Both the position numbers and the translations under genes were made by a program. Below, piece by piece: positions 44,601-57,900 of a stretch of DNA of 64,000 bases. A model generated the notes under the pieces. The model had not been told where the DNA came from. It saw only the letters and a list, made by a program, of their open reading frames with translations, and made no database searches. Origin of the DNA: Ptychodera flava (lineage: Eukaryota > Hemichordata > Enteropneusta > Ptychoderidae); contig NC_091930.1 in the NCBI RefSeq assembly GCF_041260155.1, forward strand, positions 43,033,096-43,097,095, written 5' to 3'. How positions within the stretch are numbered: position 1 is the first letter of the stretch; every line of letters starts with the position of its first letter.

Positions 44601-47600
44601 GACGCACGGACGGATGCACGGACACGACCAAACCTATAAGTCCCCCCGGACTGTGTCCGTGGGGACTAATAAGTGTGATGGGAAAGGTGCTCTGCTGCTG
44701 CGGTACGGCACTTATTGTGACCATAAAGCCCACAATTACCGGTGTTTTCTGTTGCTCGTTCTTAGTAAACTCAAATCGTAAAGAAAAACCCATTTGAGAG
44801 TAGAAAAATTACATTTATCGTACGAAGAAGAATTCAGGACTTTAAGTTTATGCTTTTGGTATAGTTTGCAAACTACTTTGTTATTATCGGACTGTTCTGT
44901 AATTACGCCTGTATATGTGTTTGAAAGGGGCCCTTAATGTTAAGCATGTACTGCGTTTGGATGGCATCTAATTGTTTCACCGTTATCGTCTATTACATCA
45001 TCAACAGACGATGAATCTCTTAATGTGAAGAAGCCTACAGCGAATACATCTAAATCTACGGCAATCATGAAGGTAATTATGTAACTCACACGGAACTTGC
45101 ACGTGTTCGACATTTATGAGTTTTCTGGCTCTTTCAGGAAAACCGAAGGGCCTCTTAGACATGTAATTTTGTACTGTCTTTTGACTATTGAAATATATGA
45201 AATTCGCGTCTTGCCTTTGTCTCAGACAAAGGCAAGACGCGATGCGTATCCGTAATGCGTAACATTGTTATGCATTACGGCGATGTTTAGGAAATTTAGA
45301 AGGAATATATAAACCAATTGATAATGCCATTTCCTGTTGAAACAGCCTGTGTAGTAGACTAAGTTTGCGTTGAGTGAATTTGTTCATCATGCACGTCTTG
45401 TACAACCTACCCCATCTTAACCTTTTACATAACTTGTTTCATACTTACAATGACAACAACATTACCACATAATGTTGCTACTTCAGATACTTATCTTGTT
45501 ATTTTGGTGCAGAAAATTGACGATATCGGTGTCCATATTTTGCAACTTACTGAAGGAAATGTCACTCCTAACATGAGTACAGTGTTGGCACAAGGTTTGT
45601 TTGTTGTTTTTAGTTGATTTGTTAGTTATGTTAAATTTGCAAAAGATTGGACAAAGCCTAGGACCTGAAATTCAGTCAGTACTTGGCATACCATGTTCGG
45701 TCTGTAACTTAGGGACCAGCTAAATGCAGTCAAATTCAGCTTGACACAGAAAGGCCAGATTAATTCTTTGTTATGCAAATTATGAGGACGACCGTGCGGC
45801 ATAGCTTTGAAACAAAGTTTCCACCAAAGTTTATATTTGCCGTACTTGAATGACAGGCACAGGACATGATAGCCAATGAAAATGCATTTTTGTTGCATTT
45901 TGATCATAATATATTAATCACAATTTACAAATAAATAGTTTGCCTCCTCCCAACAGAAAGCCAATGGTCTATTTTAGCCCTGCTTAAGTATGTCTCAGTG
46001 CTTAGAAGGTCGCATCGTTTTCATGACGACTTTCAAAATTAGCATACAACTTTGACAGTGAAACAAGTTGTCAATAGTTTACCAAACGTTTGAGTATCGC
46101 TAATATAACGTCAGTTATACTTGTTTCCTTGGGTATTAAAGATGTACAGTATTCACATCAAATGACTAAAAAATTCACCTCATGGGTAGAATCTTGAAAA
46201 ATAACTTTTTCTTGTCTGGTTACGAGAAAAGATATCCCTGAAGTAAAAATATGCATGGGCTACCAACTTTTCACTGGGAAAATGGTAGCCCAAGTGGACT
46301 ACCAGGGAAAAGTTAATTTCGAGCCCTGAATACAATACAATACAATACAATACAACACATTACAATACAATACAATACATCACAATACAATGCAATACAA
46401 TTCAATAAAATACATGCAATAAAGATAAGAATAGTTATTACATAATATCTTTCTTAGTTTATCTATTAGTAACGAATCTTTCCATAATTGCATGAAGAAA
46501 GTATTAACTCTAACATTTTAAATATGTTTTTCAGAAGTACTTAACGAAGTACAAGATATTTTAGACGACATTCTGTTCAACATTAGCGAAACCCTTACAG
46601 AATTACGGAGACAGTTCGTTCAAAGCATCCTGACAGTAGCTGACAAAATAGCTAACTTCACCCTTAGTCGGATGACCAGTGAAGTAGCTGTTGTTGTTCT
46701 CAAAGCCCCATCGCTTATTCTGAATTTGGAAAAGAATACAGTGCAGAATCTGAGTCATGGTACTTTGATGGTTGGCCCTTATAGTGGATTTGAGATGCCT
46801 CGAGCGGAGCATATCTTTCCACATCTTAGCAGCAACGTAACACTTACCAGAGTGGTATGTTTAACATTAATTATATTACCATGTCCTGTCCGTCGCATTT
46901 TAATTGGTTGAGCTAAGCCACGTGACCGATCACAAATACGAAAAATTTGTGAATAATCTTTCCTCACCTCAGCCGAAACACATCAGTGATCAGAGTTGTA
47001 TGTTTTAAATTAGCTTCGTAAGTTAGAAAATCGTTATCTCTGTCACATTGTACCTTCCAAAGGGCTGTTTAGCCCTTTTTTGTAAAGATATCGACATCAA
47101 AAAGTAGCTGGCACCATCTACTTTCAGAAGAATATTCAGATCATTGTTAAACTAGGCTTTTAGTAAAGAATTATGCTTTTAGTAATGTAAACACAAGTAG
47201 ACAAAAAACGAGAATTTCCGAATATTTCAAACGTGAACGTGAATCGCCTTTGAGACGTTTGTCTCAGTAGCTGTTGAACAGAAAAGCTGACTGACATCAA
47301 ATTTGTTTCAATATACGTTAAAGTCATATTTTTCAGATTTGCTTTGCTCGATTTTGTTTACAGAAGACGGTGTCTTTAAGGAATAATGCTTGTGGAAATC
47401 AAGATGCATAGACCGAAGCATCAGGAGTCTTTCATTCAATATTAATAACACGTGAACAATTACTCATATTTGAATTTCTTCTGATATTAGATTACACGCT
47501 ATGGAGCGGACTTTCATCACATTTCAAATATATCGGACAAATTTACGACTGATATATTGAGCTTGTGGTTTCAGACTAAAACCGGCCAGGTGATCAAAGG

Positions 47601-50600
47601 TGGGTTTTTGTAAATTGAAAGTAATTGTCACGCTGCCCGCTAACTTTAGATAATTGTGCACATGCATCAACACAATCCAGTGGTTTTTGAAAAAAAATAA
47701 CAAAATGATGCACAAAATGGTTAGTGCATGATTTAATTTTGTATAGTGTGAGAGTAAAAGTCAATGAGCCTAGAATTTGGATAGTGTTTTAAGGTAGTAT
47801 GCACCTCGAAAGTGAAAGACTTCAACTTTTTCTCTAACTTTCCTCAAAGGATCTTTCAACCATTCTCTTTCAAAATCAAGAATAAAAATAGGGGGTCACC
47901 GTGCAATTTTTTTTACTCGAGAAACAAATTACTCAAGATTTAGCGATATTAGAAATTCACAATGGCCGCCATCACTGTGTAAACTCTATGGAGAAAAATA
48001 AAAATTTCGAATTTCGAAAAACTAAGCCGGTTAAAAGTTTTCGTTCACCAAGAGCTTTAAAATGAACCCCCACATGTGGTATATCAGAAGAGAACTGTAA
48101 AAGTTTGAAAGTCCGAATGTCTATCCCGAGGTGCGTTCTACCTTAAGTAGATATTGTGAGCTATGTAATATAGGGTGCATTGAAAATGATTCAAGACATT
48201 GTTTTACACACAAGCAGTCACTTAATGCTCACTTTTATTGAATAAATGGACACAAACTTGAAGCTGTACGTTCTACCTGACTGCGATCTTTGCCTTTCCT
48301 AAGATTGCCGATCTCAAAGTGCGAAAGAAAAGGTAATCCACACATAGTGCCACCGTGTCTGAAGTATTGTGAGCTTCTTTGATGAGAAACATTTCGGTTT
48401 TATCAATGGTCCGATATGATTGCTTCCAATGTGGATAGAGATCCTATTCCTCCATGCAATACAGTCAAACGTTTCGAGAAAACAAATTTGTAAAATTAAT
48501 TGCCATTAATAAGAATATGAAAGTAGTTTATGCAAATACAAACGGATGAAAATATCATTTCGCTAGCTCTTTCAAACTAGTGCTCAGAGAAGTGAGCATA
48601 TAGCCCCCAGATTCCGAAGGTCAAAATTGATCATACTAACGATGTCCCACAGTTTACAAGCCATAGAAAGCTGTTGTTAAAGATGAACACAGTATCTCAG
48701 ATAATGAACCCTTTATACTCTAAACTCAATATGATGATATAGCAAGAAACGGCATGAAGAGAGTAAACCTAACATTTAACCCAGTAAATAACGAGGCATA
48801 TGTACATAGTACCTGTTAAAAATGATAGAACCATTCAATTTAAAATAATACGAACTGCAATGAAGAAAAACTGAACAATATTATTGTTTAGCCGTGCAAA
48901 TCCATATAATCGTCTCATAAGTATAATACAAAGAACATGTTAATATAGCATGGGGAATGAATCGGTGACAATGAAGTGTCTCCATTTAATGTTATTCTCA
49001 AAATAAACATCTTGTAAAATAATGAGAACCCTTATAAGTAATTTTTGTGAGTCTTGAAACTCTCTTATGAAATGGCAAGTATTTCATACTAGCCTTAAAT
49101 ATGTTCTCGCAGTTCATGCCATTTGATAATTAACTTACTCGTATTTTAGACACAGGTTTTTGTGAAAAAGATTGTGACACATCATGTCTCACATTTTAAA
49201 GCAATCATTAATTTCAGTACAAAACGTGCTACAGGATGTAGGGGTATGGCTCGGCAATCGTCCGACGTCATTGAACGAAACGTCTGTTGTGGGGCAATAC
49301 GTAGATACTGATGCCGCTACGCATTACCAGTTTGAGATCTTAGTAAGTCACTCAGATAAAATCATATTTTACCAATTTAATATCTGGCCTGAGGATCTTG
49401 TTTTGATTGAAAGCTGACGGCCATCTTTCTGTAGTGTAAGACCATTCAGGATTAATAGGCAACTTCAGGAGTTGATTCCTTATTTTTCGACAACCATTTT
49501 GATCACGATCGTCTTCACTGTTATCATGAACAAGAAAACTGCTCTTTTTATTTCACTAGTTTCACATTGTATGGGTCAACGTTCAGTCTGTCGTAAAATG
49601 TTATTTCATACATGTATTTCGTATTGAAATTTACAGGGTGTCAGGCCTTTTCACGCCGTTAAAATAATACTAACACCATCTTCGCCAGTCTTTGAGAACA
49701 CAACAGCCTATGTGTCAACCCAGTTATCCGGAAATGTTAGTGGTAGTAGATGTTTCCAGTTGTCGAGTGAAGTCTCTTTTAATGGAAGCTTTACCCATAT
49801 CTTACTGTCGGAAGAAGAAACTTCAAAGGCTGGAAGCTACTATGTGACCTTTGACCTGGTCTACAGTACGTTCTTCCGTCTTTAATCTTTCTGTCATAAC
49901 GGCAAACGGGATATATAGAAACTAGCTTGGCGATAAATATTTGGACTATCTTAATATAATTGCCAAGTACTTATTTGTTCATACTAAATAAGCTCTAGAA
50001 GATCACCGTCTATGTCCTAGCTGTTTCAATTATTACTGACAACTCTACTCCTTCGAAATGAGACAGCATGTACGACCGTTCTTGTAAGACTGTCTATACC
50101 ATTATAATATCTTTCGAAGAAGATTCATATATATATTTTATTACTCTCGTAGTTCAAAATATGCAATTCCAGGAAGTATTCACTTTCAAATATCATGATA
50201 TATAAACTTCATATCCATCTTCAGGTCATGGAGTTGAGTTCAGAGTGTCAATAAGCCAGCACATATGTAGCTATTCTGACGACAACGCCTACACCTGGCA
50301 GAATGGTGGGTGCAAGGTGCGTCTTTCATATGGTCATGTTTAAAATGTACAATATCGCTTTTCACATAAGTTGTTGTATTTCCTTTAATTTTAGACAAGA
50401 AATCAGAAAGGGTACTTGAAATGCCTTAAATAGCAGGGTAACGTGCCACTGCTTTCTGCAGTTTCTCTTGATGTGCCAGTAAAGCCGTCAATTGGGAAGC
50501 TAAAGCTATGGAAGTAAATCCTATTTACCTTAGTTAATAAAGAGATGTCAAAAATCAGTTGCGCCAATTACTTGGACAGAGTAAAATCGACATCTTCTAA

Positions 50601-51211
50601 CTTTTTGTACATCAGGCAAAAAAATTATACAGACTTGAGACTCAGCGAAAAAACAGAAAAAAACAACAAAAACATAGAGTAGCAATGCAAGCATATTCGT
50701 GGTGCGGTCAAGTATGGGTAGATGGTAGTTAATTATTCGGATGATTTCATTCGGAAAGAAAAAAAAAAAGAAATTCTGAACTTATTTCGTTCTCTCACTG
50801 GCATCATTGAATGAGAAAAAGATTAATAATTATACCTCAAGTCGACACATTCTTTGAAATGAAAATGTGATATAGTAGTAGTTTTGATCGCAGAGCCATT
50901 ACTCACATAACGGGAAAACTTACCAATATTTAACATTGCAGAACCTACTGTTTCACATACCTTTGTACATATATGCGTAAACACATGCGTGTGTGACACA
51001 GGCAGGCAAGTACGTTTTCGTGCACCACATATACGAAACACGAAAGATTGGCATACTGCTTTTACAAATTCACTTGTCTTATTTTGCATGAAATCGTTCA
51101 AAATATCAACGAATATTGTTTTTTTCCTTTGTGTTTCAGGTCTCCCCAAAGTCCAATGTCAATTCCACTCTGTGTTTGTGCAACGACCTCTCTACGTTCA
51201 AGACTACTTAA
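35631..51211 (+). CDS. Two C-type-lectin-like domains plus GAIN and GPS; stops just after the GPS
   Basis: Thirteen exons: 35631-35718, 36338-36608, 36839-36900, 37024-37324, 41888-41961, 45008-45072, 45513-45594, 46535-46854, 47491-47599, 49218-49342, 49637-49865, 50225-50316, 51140-51211. All phases agree and the product is 629 residues. Residues 1-29 are a basic start and a hydrophobic segment (GFPIGIVGLIALAISL), a signal peptide or anchor. CTLD 1 (30-140) has WID, NNCIALL, IPC and PICEN; CTLD 2 (141-265) has ELCRQFGL, WIDAY, DSCIVV and VLCEEL. Neither has EPN, QPD or WND sugar/calcium motifs. Residues 315-605 are GAIN-like with many N-glycosylation sites (NISE, NFTL, NVTL, NETS). The GPS is CSYSD...W...GCK...CLCNDLS, ending FKTT then stop. 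A GPS normally leads into membrane helices of polycystin-1 or adhesion GPCRs; none follows here. Likely secreted or type II anchored. Confidence 0.85.
38605..38670 (+). mobile_element. Tigger/pogo-like terminal repeat
   Basis: TACAGTGGACCCTCGCTAAG followed by TCGCGCCTCAATAAGTCGCG has the shape of Tigger ends (CAGT...CCTCG with repeated AAGTCGC-type units), after the TA target dinucleotide. No opposite end was found, so only one end or a fragment is present inside the long-inverted-repeat element. Confidence 0.5.
38907..39092. repeat. 186-base foldback hairpin
   Basis: GAGGTTATAAACGG at 38907 faces CCGTTTATAACCTC at 39092. The arms continue through GGTATTTGGTT and AGACCTCTGGGCTGAAAATT for about 75-80 bases. 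The loop region holds CACCGAGCGAAGCGAGGTGA, itself a small hairpin. It is nested in the long-inverted-repeat element. Confidence 0.8.
40523..40738 (-). mobile_element. CACTG-ended MITE with 3-bp duplication, copy B
   Basis: It is an inverted copy of 24790-25008, with ends CACTGCATGAAAACCC and GGGTTTTTATGCAGTG. ACA flanks both sides (40520-40522 and 40739-40741). It lies in intron 4 of the lectin-GAIN gene. Confidence 0.75.
42202..42468. mobile_element. TTAA-flanked foldback MITE, family C
   Basis: TTAA at 42202-42205 and 42465-42468 flanks AGGGACAATGTCGGCCATTT and its inverted copy AGGGACAAAGTCGGCCATTT. The inverted repeats extend nearly to the middle of the 259-base element (TGAAAGGTACTGAATGAATA against TGAAAGATACTGAATGAATG). 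AGGG ends with TTAA duplication fit Kolobok-type elements. Confidence 0.75.
43790..44669 (+). mobile_element. Pearl/Helentron-like tandem array with ACGG run and 3' hairpin
   Basis: Five to six units of about 149 bases repeat from about 43800 to 44560, each with GTGCCTGAGTTATGGCT, AAAATGGCCGCAC, GCCATATTGGATC and AGGTCAATGTCCTTGTACCA. An ACGG microsatellite follows (44572-44594), then AGTCCCCCCGGAC and GTCCGTGGGGACT, which pair as a hairpin, then CTAA next to T. Central tandem repeats, a tetranucleotide run and a 3' hairpin are the known plan of pearl elements of bivalves, regarded as Helentron-related. A 5' end was not defined. It sits in intron 5 of the lectin-GAIN gene. Confidence 0.65.
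46330..46422. repeat. (TACAA)n microsatellite
   Basis: Imperfect pentanucleotide repeats over about 90 bases, in intron 7 of the lectin-GAIN gene. Confidence 0.9.
47789..48146 (+). mobile_element. TTAA-flanked MITE, family A, copy 3
   Basis: It starts TTAAGGTAGTATGCACCTCG and ends CGAGGTGCGTTCTACCTTAA. The body carries AAAATCAAGAATAAAAATAG and CAATGGCCGCCATCACTGTG. It lies in intron 9 of the lectin-GAIN gene. Confidence 0.85.
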
Positions 51212-51309
51212 TATGAAACCCAACAAAGAAAAAGTCTTGTATTAGTCATTCAATGTGACCGAGTCGCAATTGTAAAGTTTTACCTCTTACGGCAATTTTC
51301 GACAGTCAC

Positions 51310-53050
51310 TTTTTTCATACAGACATATCCACATTTGCATTAAGTTATTCACTAACCAGTTTGTCTTGCCTCCTGAGATAATCCTTACGCAACATAAATT
51401 GGGATCTTAATTACTGCTACCTCTAGCAAAGACAGGCTGTCGTCGTTGCTAAAAGTATATTAATTTTCTTTGTTTACCACTTTAAACTCCTTCAACTTTT
51501 CAAACAGGTTTTATTTAAGGTCGTACTCAACATCTTCTTCAATCTTCGGCGAAATCAAACTTCAATATTGTTATAGTTACAATCACTTGAAACTTTAAAG
51601 GATGATTCAAGTCGTGTAAAGTAAAAATTTACTTTTCTTGCGTCGAAATATTGAAGAGTTTTGTTTTCTTTCAGCATTTACATGTGTCACTTCTTTGTAA
51701 ACATTTTAGGGATCAAAGTAAACTTCCTAAATATTGTGACCAGTTGGTAGTCATTTTATATAATGGTAGGAATGGGTCACCGACCGATAATATAGCAAAT
51801 CTCTCGTGAAACGAAACTAAAGTGAACACTTGGCAGAGAGATACGAATAAGCAATAACTTGGCCAATATTGAGTGAAATTCAATGTAACATTAATGGTTA
51901 ATAATTTGTAAAAGCAATGACGCATCCTGAATAACAGGAGCCATAGTCATCTATATTCTAAAAAATTAGCGGTAAATGATGTATACATCAGGCTTAATAA
52001 TTACTCTCTGTATTTAGCTTACCTCAAAGTAAGTTTTCGATAGTCACTTTAATTAAAAGCAAACTCTGTTAATGTTCTTTCAACTACATAAACTTTCTAC
52101 TAAGTCTATGTTGGAAATAGATGTCACAAGAGTATATCATACAAATTAAATAGTGACCATTTCTTTAATGATGGCAGCATTGATCTTGAATCTTTAAATT
52201 TCTTGTAAAGTTTAGTCCAAATTTTTGTGAAACTCTGCAGGTTAACCATAATGATATGCCTCGTTAATATCACTGCATGGTTAGTTGAATGCAGCCTTTA
52301 GAGTATTCTTCGTTTATTTACAATATCTAGATACTCCGCTGGCGTATTGCCGGACTCCTACATTAGATATTTCTAGTCGAGGTATATGTAATTAGAGAGG
52401 CAATATCCTCTGAATCAGCATAGTTTTCTCTAACTATATGTCTTGCGCCAAGAGGTAATCACTACGAAACACATACCTGCCATTATGTTGCTAATTTTTT
52501 TTACCTCCAGAATAGACTGGCCATCGTCTTCACATTTGATTTTCAAGTATATACATGTCATAATCCCCTTTCTTTGTTCTTTTAAAGCAACTTTTTAAAA
52601 CTCATTTAAAAATGCATCCTTTAACAGTCTTACTCAATTTCAACTTCGACTTTGACAGCACTATAGAAATATATATTATTCTTATATTTTAAAATATATA
52701 TTTGCGATACCCTACCACTTATTGCTCTCTTTTCATAATTAGTGTTAAAGGAACGAAAAGTTTCCATTTCAGTTAACTTGTTAGTTAGTTTGTGAGCATT
52801 GTCAATGTAACGGATTATCTACAAACAAAACATCGGATTTTATAAATTAAAACAAAACGAAATAACACTTGACGAGGAGGGAATAAGCAGTGATTTGTTT
52901 AACATTGAGTGAAATGCAATGTAACATTACTGGTTTTAAAATATTCGTAAAAATAATGTTTTCAATTTTTTTTACTCTATTCTGGTTCGACAAAACATTT
53001 ATGAATTCAAAATGTGAATCTTTTGGACTATACACATTTCATTGGTAAAT
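51310..53050. repeat. Diverged local tandem duplication downstream of the lectin-GAIN gene
   Basis: The interval near 51360-51925 and that near 52440-52960 share landmarks in order: TGTCTTGC(C/G)...GAG, TTACTGCTACCTC...GACAGGCTG against TTTTTTACCTCCAG...GACTGGCC, GTCTTACTCAATTTCAAC-like sequence, and ATTGAGTGAAATTCAATGTA against ATTGAGTGAAATGCAATGTA. No coding capacity was recognised. Confidence 0.45.
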
Positions 53051-54914
53051 AAAGTGTCATGCCATTATGAACACCAAGGCTTCCCTTTCGTTTCCGTAAT
53101 TGCGCACATTGACTCGGGTTTCATGTCGATATTGGAATTCTCTGAATGTAACTGCCTTTATTTCAAGAAGAAAGAATTGACAGTGTCAAACCAATAGTAG
53201 GAAAAAACCGAGCTATGATTTTATCGTTTTGGCATGTGCACATTCTCAAGACGCATAAGAATTTTATCGACTGTCCCTGCCCCATAAATTTTAGGGTCTC
53301 ATTACAGCAGTGGAAAAAGCATGAATACCTACTGCTTCATTTGGAAGGGTTAAGATTCATCCCTTAACATGTCGTTCTAGATAAACCATATCACAAAGCC
53401 TCTTTGGTCAAATGCGATCAAAGCGCCCTAAGGGCAATACTCAATTCATATCTATACCATCAACATTCTAAACGGTGTAGCCATGGAGTATTAATATATT
53501 GCACGCATTCGCATAGTGATTCGTTATGAGTTATATGTTGTTCCTTCATTGTACACTCGCATTTGTTGAAGATTTCTACTAACAGTACTCTTTGGTCTTC
53601 GCAGACTTCATATTAGCGAAGCTTACATGCCTCAATCTAGCGGCAATCGTATGCATTCAAAATATGCATGGATTACACATGTAAAGTTTCATGACATGAA
53701 CACAAGAAAATGTCTTCATGGTATTTTAATGTTATTGTTCGCAGTGTTCGGTCAAAAGATAAACTGGGATCTTAGTGTTCCTCGAAAGTTTGCAGTAGAA
53801 GGTTGGTTTTCTTAGTAGCATTTTGCCCACTAGGTGGCTATCCTGTCCGAGATATTGGTAGATGACTCAGGTCAGTGAGAGATATATAACAATTGATCAA
53901 ACAACCATGGGTATTATGTATAGAGAAGCATAATTCAATGTAGGATGTAATACTCTAATGCATTCTGCAGAAGACACAAAGTTGTCAGAAAATCCTGCAG
54001 AATAAGTGAGTCTTGATACCGCAATGTTTTTGAAAATGATCAAGGTTGGGTGACTAGCATTTTTCCCTGGAAAATACTCTACAGTGCGATGTAAACAGCA
54101 ATTGAAAGGAAGGATCGTCATAGTAACTACATCAGAAATCTATTAGGTGGAGCTAGAATAGAAATATGATTCTCAATGAAGCGTAGAAGAAAGCGAGGAT
54201 ATTCATATATAATCCATTGTGACGTTAGGTCTGCATTTATAAAAAGGGTAACAGACCACGGAGAAACTGAGTTGAACAATGCCCAGTATTCGTAAAGCCA
54301 TATCTCAATGGTCTGAATGTTTTCATCACTTAATTGTATGTTTTCTCGACAAAAAAGATTAAACTGAAATTTTGAATAACGCACCACATGGAATGTACAC
54401 TAACAAAGTTGCTGTGACAAACTGTTCACTGCAAAGTTGATTTGTCATATCGCCTTGCATGGGGCATGGCATGCGTCTCTTGGGGTCAGCCTATATTTCT
54501 TGTTGTCATTGATGTTCCCTCCATTCGATATTCACGTCTCATATGACATTATGGAATACAGAATATGCATCGGTTAGATTATTTATAATTATATTAGCGT
54601 ACCAATAGCTTTTGAATGTATCAATCCTTGGCAAATAGTAAACCGCTCAACATATAGTCACTGCGTCGAAAATGTTTTTCAGATTCAGCGCTGTTGTAGT
54701 TGTTGCTGTCTCATTTACTGAATTCTCCTCCATGGATCATGTACGTCGACTTGCGCAATATAAGTGGTTCAGAATACGCATTGTTCGTAGGCGTACACTG
54801 AAGCCTAATCACTGAATCACATGACAAGTGGTATGATACAATGATATATATCGAAATATAGGATATATCAAGCGGATGTTAAAATGACCATATAAACACA
54901 GACAACAATTAGGC

Positions 54915-54988
54915 TTCACTATTCAGCTAAAATACAGGCAACAATCCATGCTAATAATGTAAGTATTATCTAGGGTTTTCATGCAATG
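54915..54988 (-). mobile_element. CACTG-ended MITE fragment
   Basis: TTCAGCTAAAATACAGGCAA, CAATCCATG and TAGGGTTTTCATGCAATG match the right third of the copy at 40523-40738. The other end is missing. Confidence 0.6.
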
Positions 54989-57900
54989 ATACGCATCCGC
55001 CCTTACTTTGAAAAGATACCACGAATAATGATCATTTATAACGTGCACCATGACCTTTTTGTTTGTTTTTCTTTTTTTTTTCATCTAGAGGATTGCTGGT
55101 ATCGAGTTATATGATTTGATCGTCATCTTTCATAAATTTCGTTGTTATTAGCGCAATACAAAGATCCGCATTTATGTAAGACACCAGTTTAGTCAACAAG
55201 GCCTTTAAAATGCAAATCACATTTTGAACAGGCTAAGACCAGAAACTTCCAATATTGATGTAAAGTGACGTTATCGTGCAACATCATCTCATGTATGATC
55301 AACTAGATGATGGTTTGAACGTGGCTGGATTTGGAATTGAAATGAAATTTGAATTAATGAGTTGGTAGAAAGCACACGATAAAATTCATAAATGTAAAAT
55401 ACATTTCGGGGAGCATATAAAATGACAGTAGCCAACGGTCATAGGAACAAACCTTTGTTATGAACGATGTCTCATCTATCCAATACAAATCCATGCCTGG
55501 CAACTCTACGACGTATGTTCATAGGTGGAGCTGGGAAAGAAATGAAGTCCATTTTGACGATTGAAATAAAAAATAAGTTCATTAATGTACCAGATATTTC
55601 GCTAGGTAAACAAAATCATCAAAAACTTCCATAATAGAAAGATGTCCAATCTATTTAAAGCACTAAACTTTTGGCATTTTGTTATCATCTTTTAATGGTA
55701 TGCTTGGGAAAAGGGATATGAAATTCTAACATTAAATATATATGCTTCAAATGACGGACGACAATACATTTTTGTGAACGTTAAACTTAGAAGATGAGGC
55801 TGATCGAAATTCATAGTGACCAACAAAAATGTATTAAGTGTTTCTTAACATTTTTAAAGTCGTACGTATAACATACTAGTTAATTATTCAATTAAGTATT
55901 TTACACTGGCTTAGAATTGTAGGCTGCAGATATCCAATGCGTAAATTTTGTTGATTGGTTGGCTGGTCACTTTTTACTTGTTGATTATTTGCCTGAAATT
56001 GACTCATTATATCATAACAGCCTTATTTACGTTTGCTCTTCTTACCCATATAGTCGCCAGTCACTTTGGCGCGTGACCATGATAAGAAGCAACATGATAT
56101 ATAAAGCTCTTTGATGTAGTACCTTTCCCACAGCAATTGAAAAACTACACATTTAGCGAGCATTGGAATATTCTAGAGATAGTAACAACATAAGCATAAA
56201 GTTATTGTCGTGGTCACCCTGTTTCCTTTCCTACATCTATCAAATTGGTCGATATTGGCAATACTAGCTCCACAAATATGTATTGCCATTTGGTGTACGA
56301 TGTACGGATCTTGACTGAGAAAGCTAGACTGAAAGAGTAAAGAGTAGATAATGCGTTGTTTAAATGCGTTAAATTGATCACTGCTGACCCCTATTCTGTA
56401 TAGCTTGCTACTCTTCGTGAGTGGGCGAGGAGTATACGGATGACAACATGCTGTCACCAACTAAATAAGGTTCGTGGACACCGTTTGAACTGAAGTGGCA
56501 TTAGTACGTCTGACGATTGTATAAACCTACGAAATATGTTGATGTTCTTGAAATTCGTTAAGTTGTTTACTTACTTTATTTGAGACAAAATATTGGAATA
56601 CATAGGGGAAAAAATCAACATGTACCATTCGAAACATTGCACATATCACTTTGATATTAAAATAAGGCAGATTACAAGTATTTAGGTCTGAAAATTAGAA
56701 TAACAAGACGGAACCTTTCAATTTTTAAATGAGTTAGGTGCAGAAACCAAAATTGCTCGATAATATTAATACAGTAACTTTGAATGCATTTGATTACACA
56801 AAAACCTTGATGTGCAGTTTGACATAGAATTGGACTGAACAAAACTATGTTAAAGCCCTTAATGTTATCAAACCATAGACTTGGCGACAAACGTTATTTT
56901 TCCTACTTGTTTTTATAAGCGCACACTTTTTAAAGAACTATTAATTTACTTACGGGAACAAGGCAATTTTTCTTTGTGAATAGTTTTTGAAAAAGTGTCC
57001 GTCACGTGACCTACGCTTCTTGTAGTCTGCACCCTTGAAATAATTGCGGGTGATAAGAGCTTAATGAGATTCCGGAATAAGCAACCAGTCTCTCGCTCAA
57101 ACAGCAAGGTTTTCTATTTTAACAGACTGTAGGAACGTCATTGTCGGCAAAGATTTGTGTGCAACCAGGGACATTATACGGTATGCTACGAACATTTTCC
57201 CTTCTTTTTGTGAATAATTTGGCAGTACCGTTACGCTGTTGAGAATCGCCTAGCAAACGTCTCTACTGAATTAATGTGTCGTATCATTCCCTTTGCATCA
57301 AACGCCGTTGAAAACAATAACATAAAAGAAAATGAGCATGTGTTGTGTTATAAAAACACCTATATCTGGTCTTTAGTTGGGCTATAGCACTCATAATTAG
57401 CCCTGTGGCCTTGTGGTACCAGAAACCCATCGCTTTACCCCTGGGCCTGATCAAAACGACCGGTAGAGGTTAAAAACAAGCGATATAGCGCTCATGACAA
57501 GATTAATCTTGTTCACTAATACAAGGATCTTGTCGATCTTCCACCGTGCCCTCTCAGCAGATACGCAGCTGATCCATTCCAAATGGAACACATTTCCACT
57601 TGATGGATTAACGCGTGAGAAAGCACAAACGTAAACATTATTGCACCAGCTACATCTTCACATGAATTGATATCACCAGAGGAACCATGACTCAAAATTT
57701 TGCTGGTAATGCTCTTACTTAGCGTTTAATGAAAGTGTGAATGTCGTTATTCGTCCATCGTAATTTGAACAGAGCTTAATCGAGCACGACACCACCTGGT
57801 GTTAATTTATGCAACATCAAGGCATGTTCTGCCAGGATTGAATCTGCCGATCCGTCTTTTTGATATGTCTACCACGTATAGATATCATCACCAATAATTG

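Noticed and set aside
57360-57480. tRNA-like or SINE-like stretch
   Set aside because: No A and B box pair at proper spacing and no cloverleaf could be drawn.
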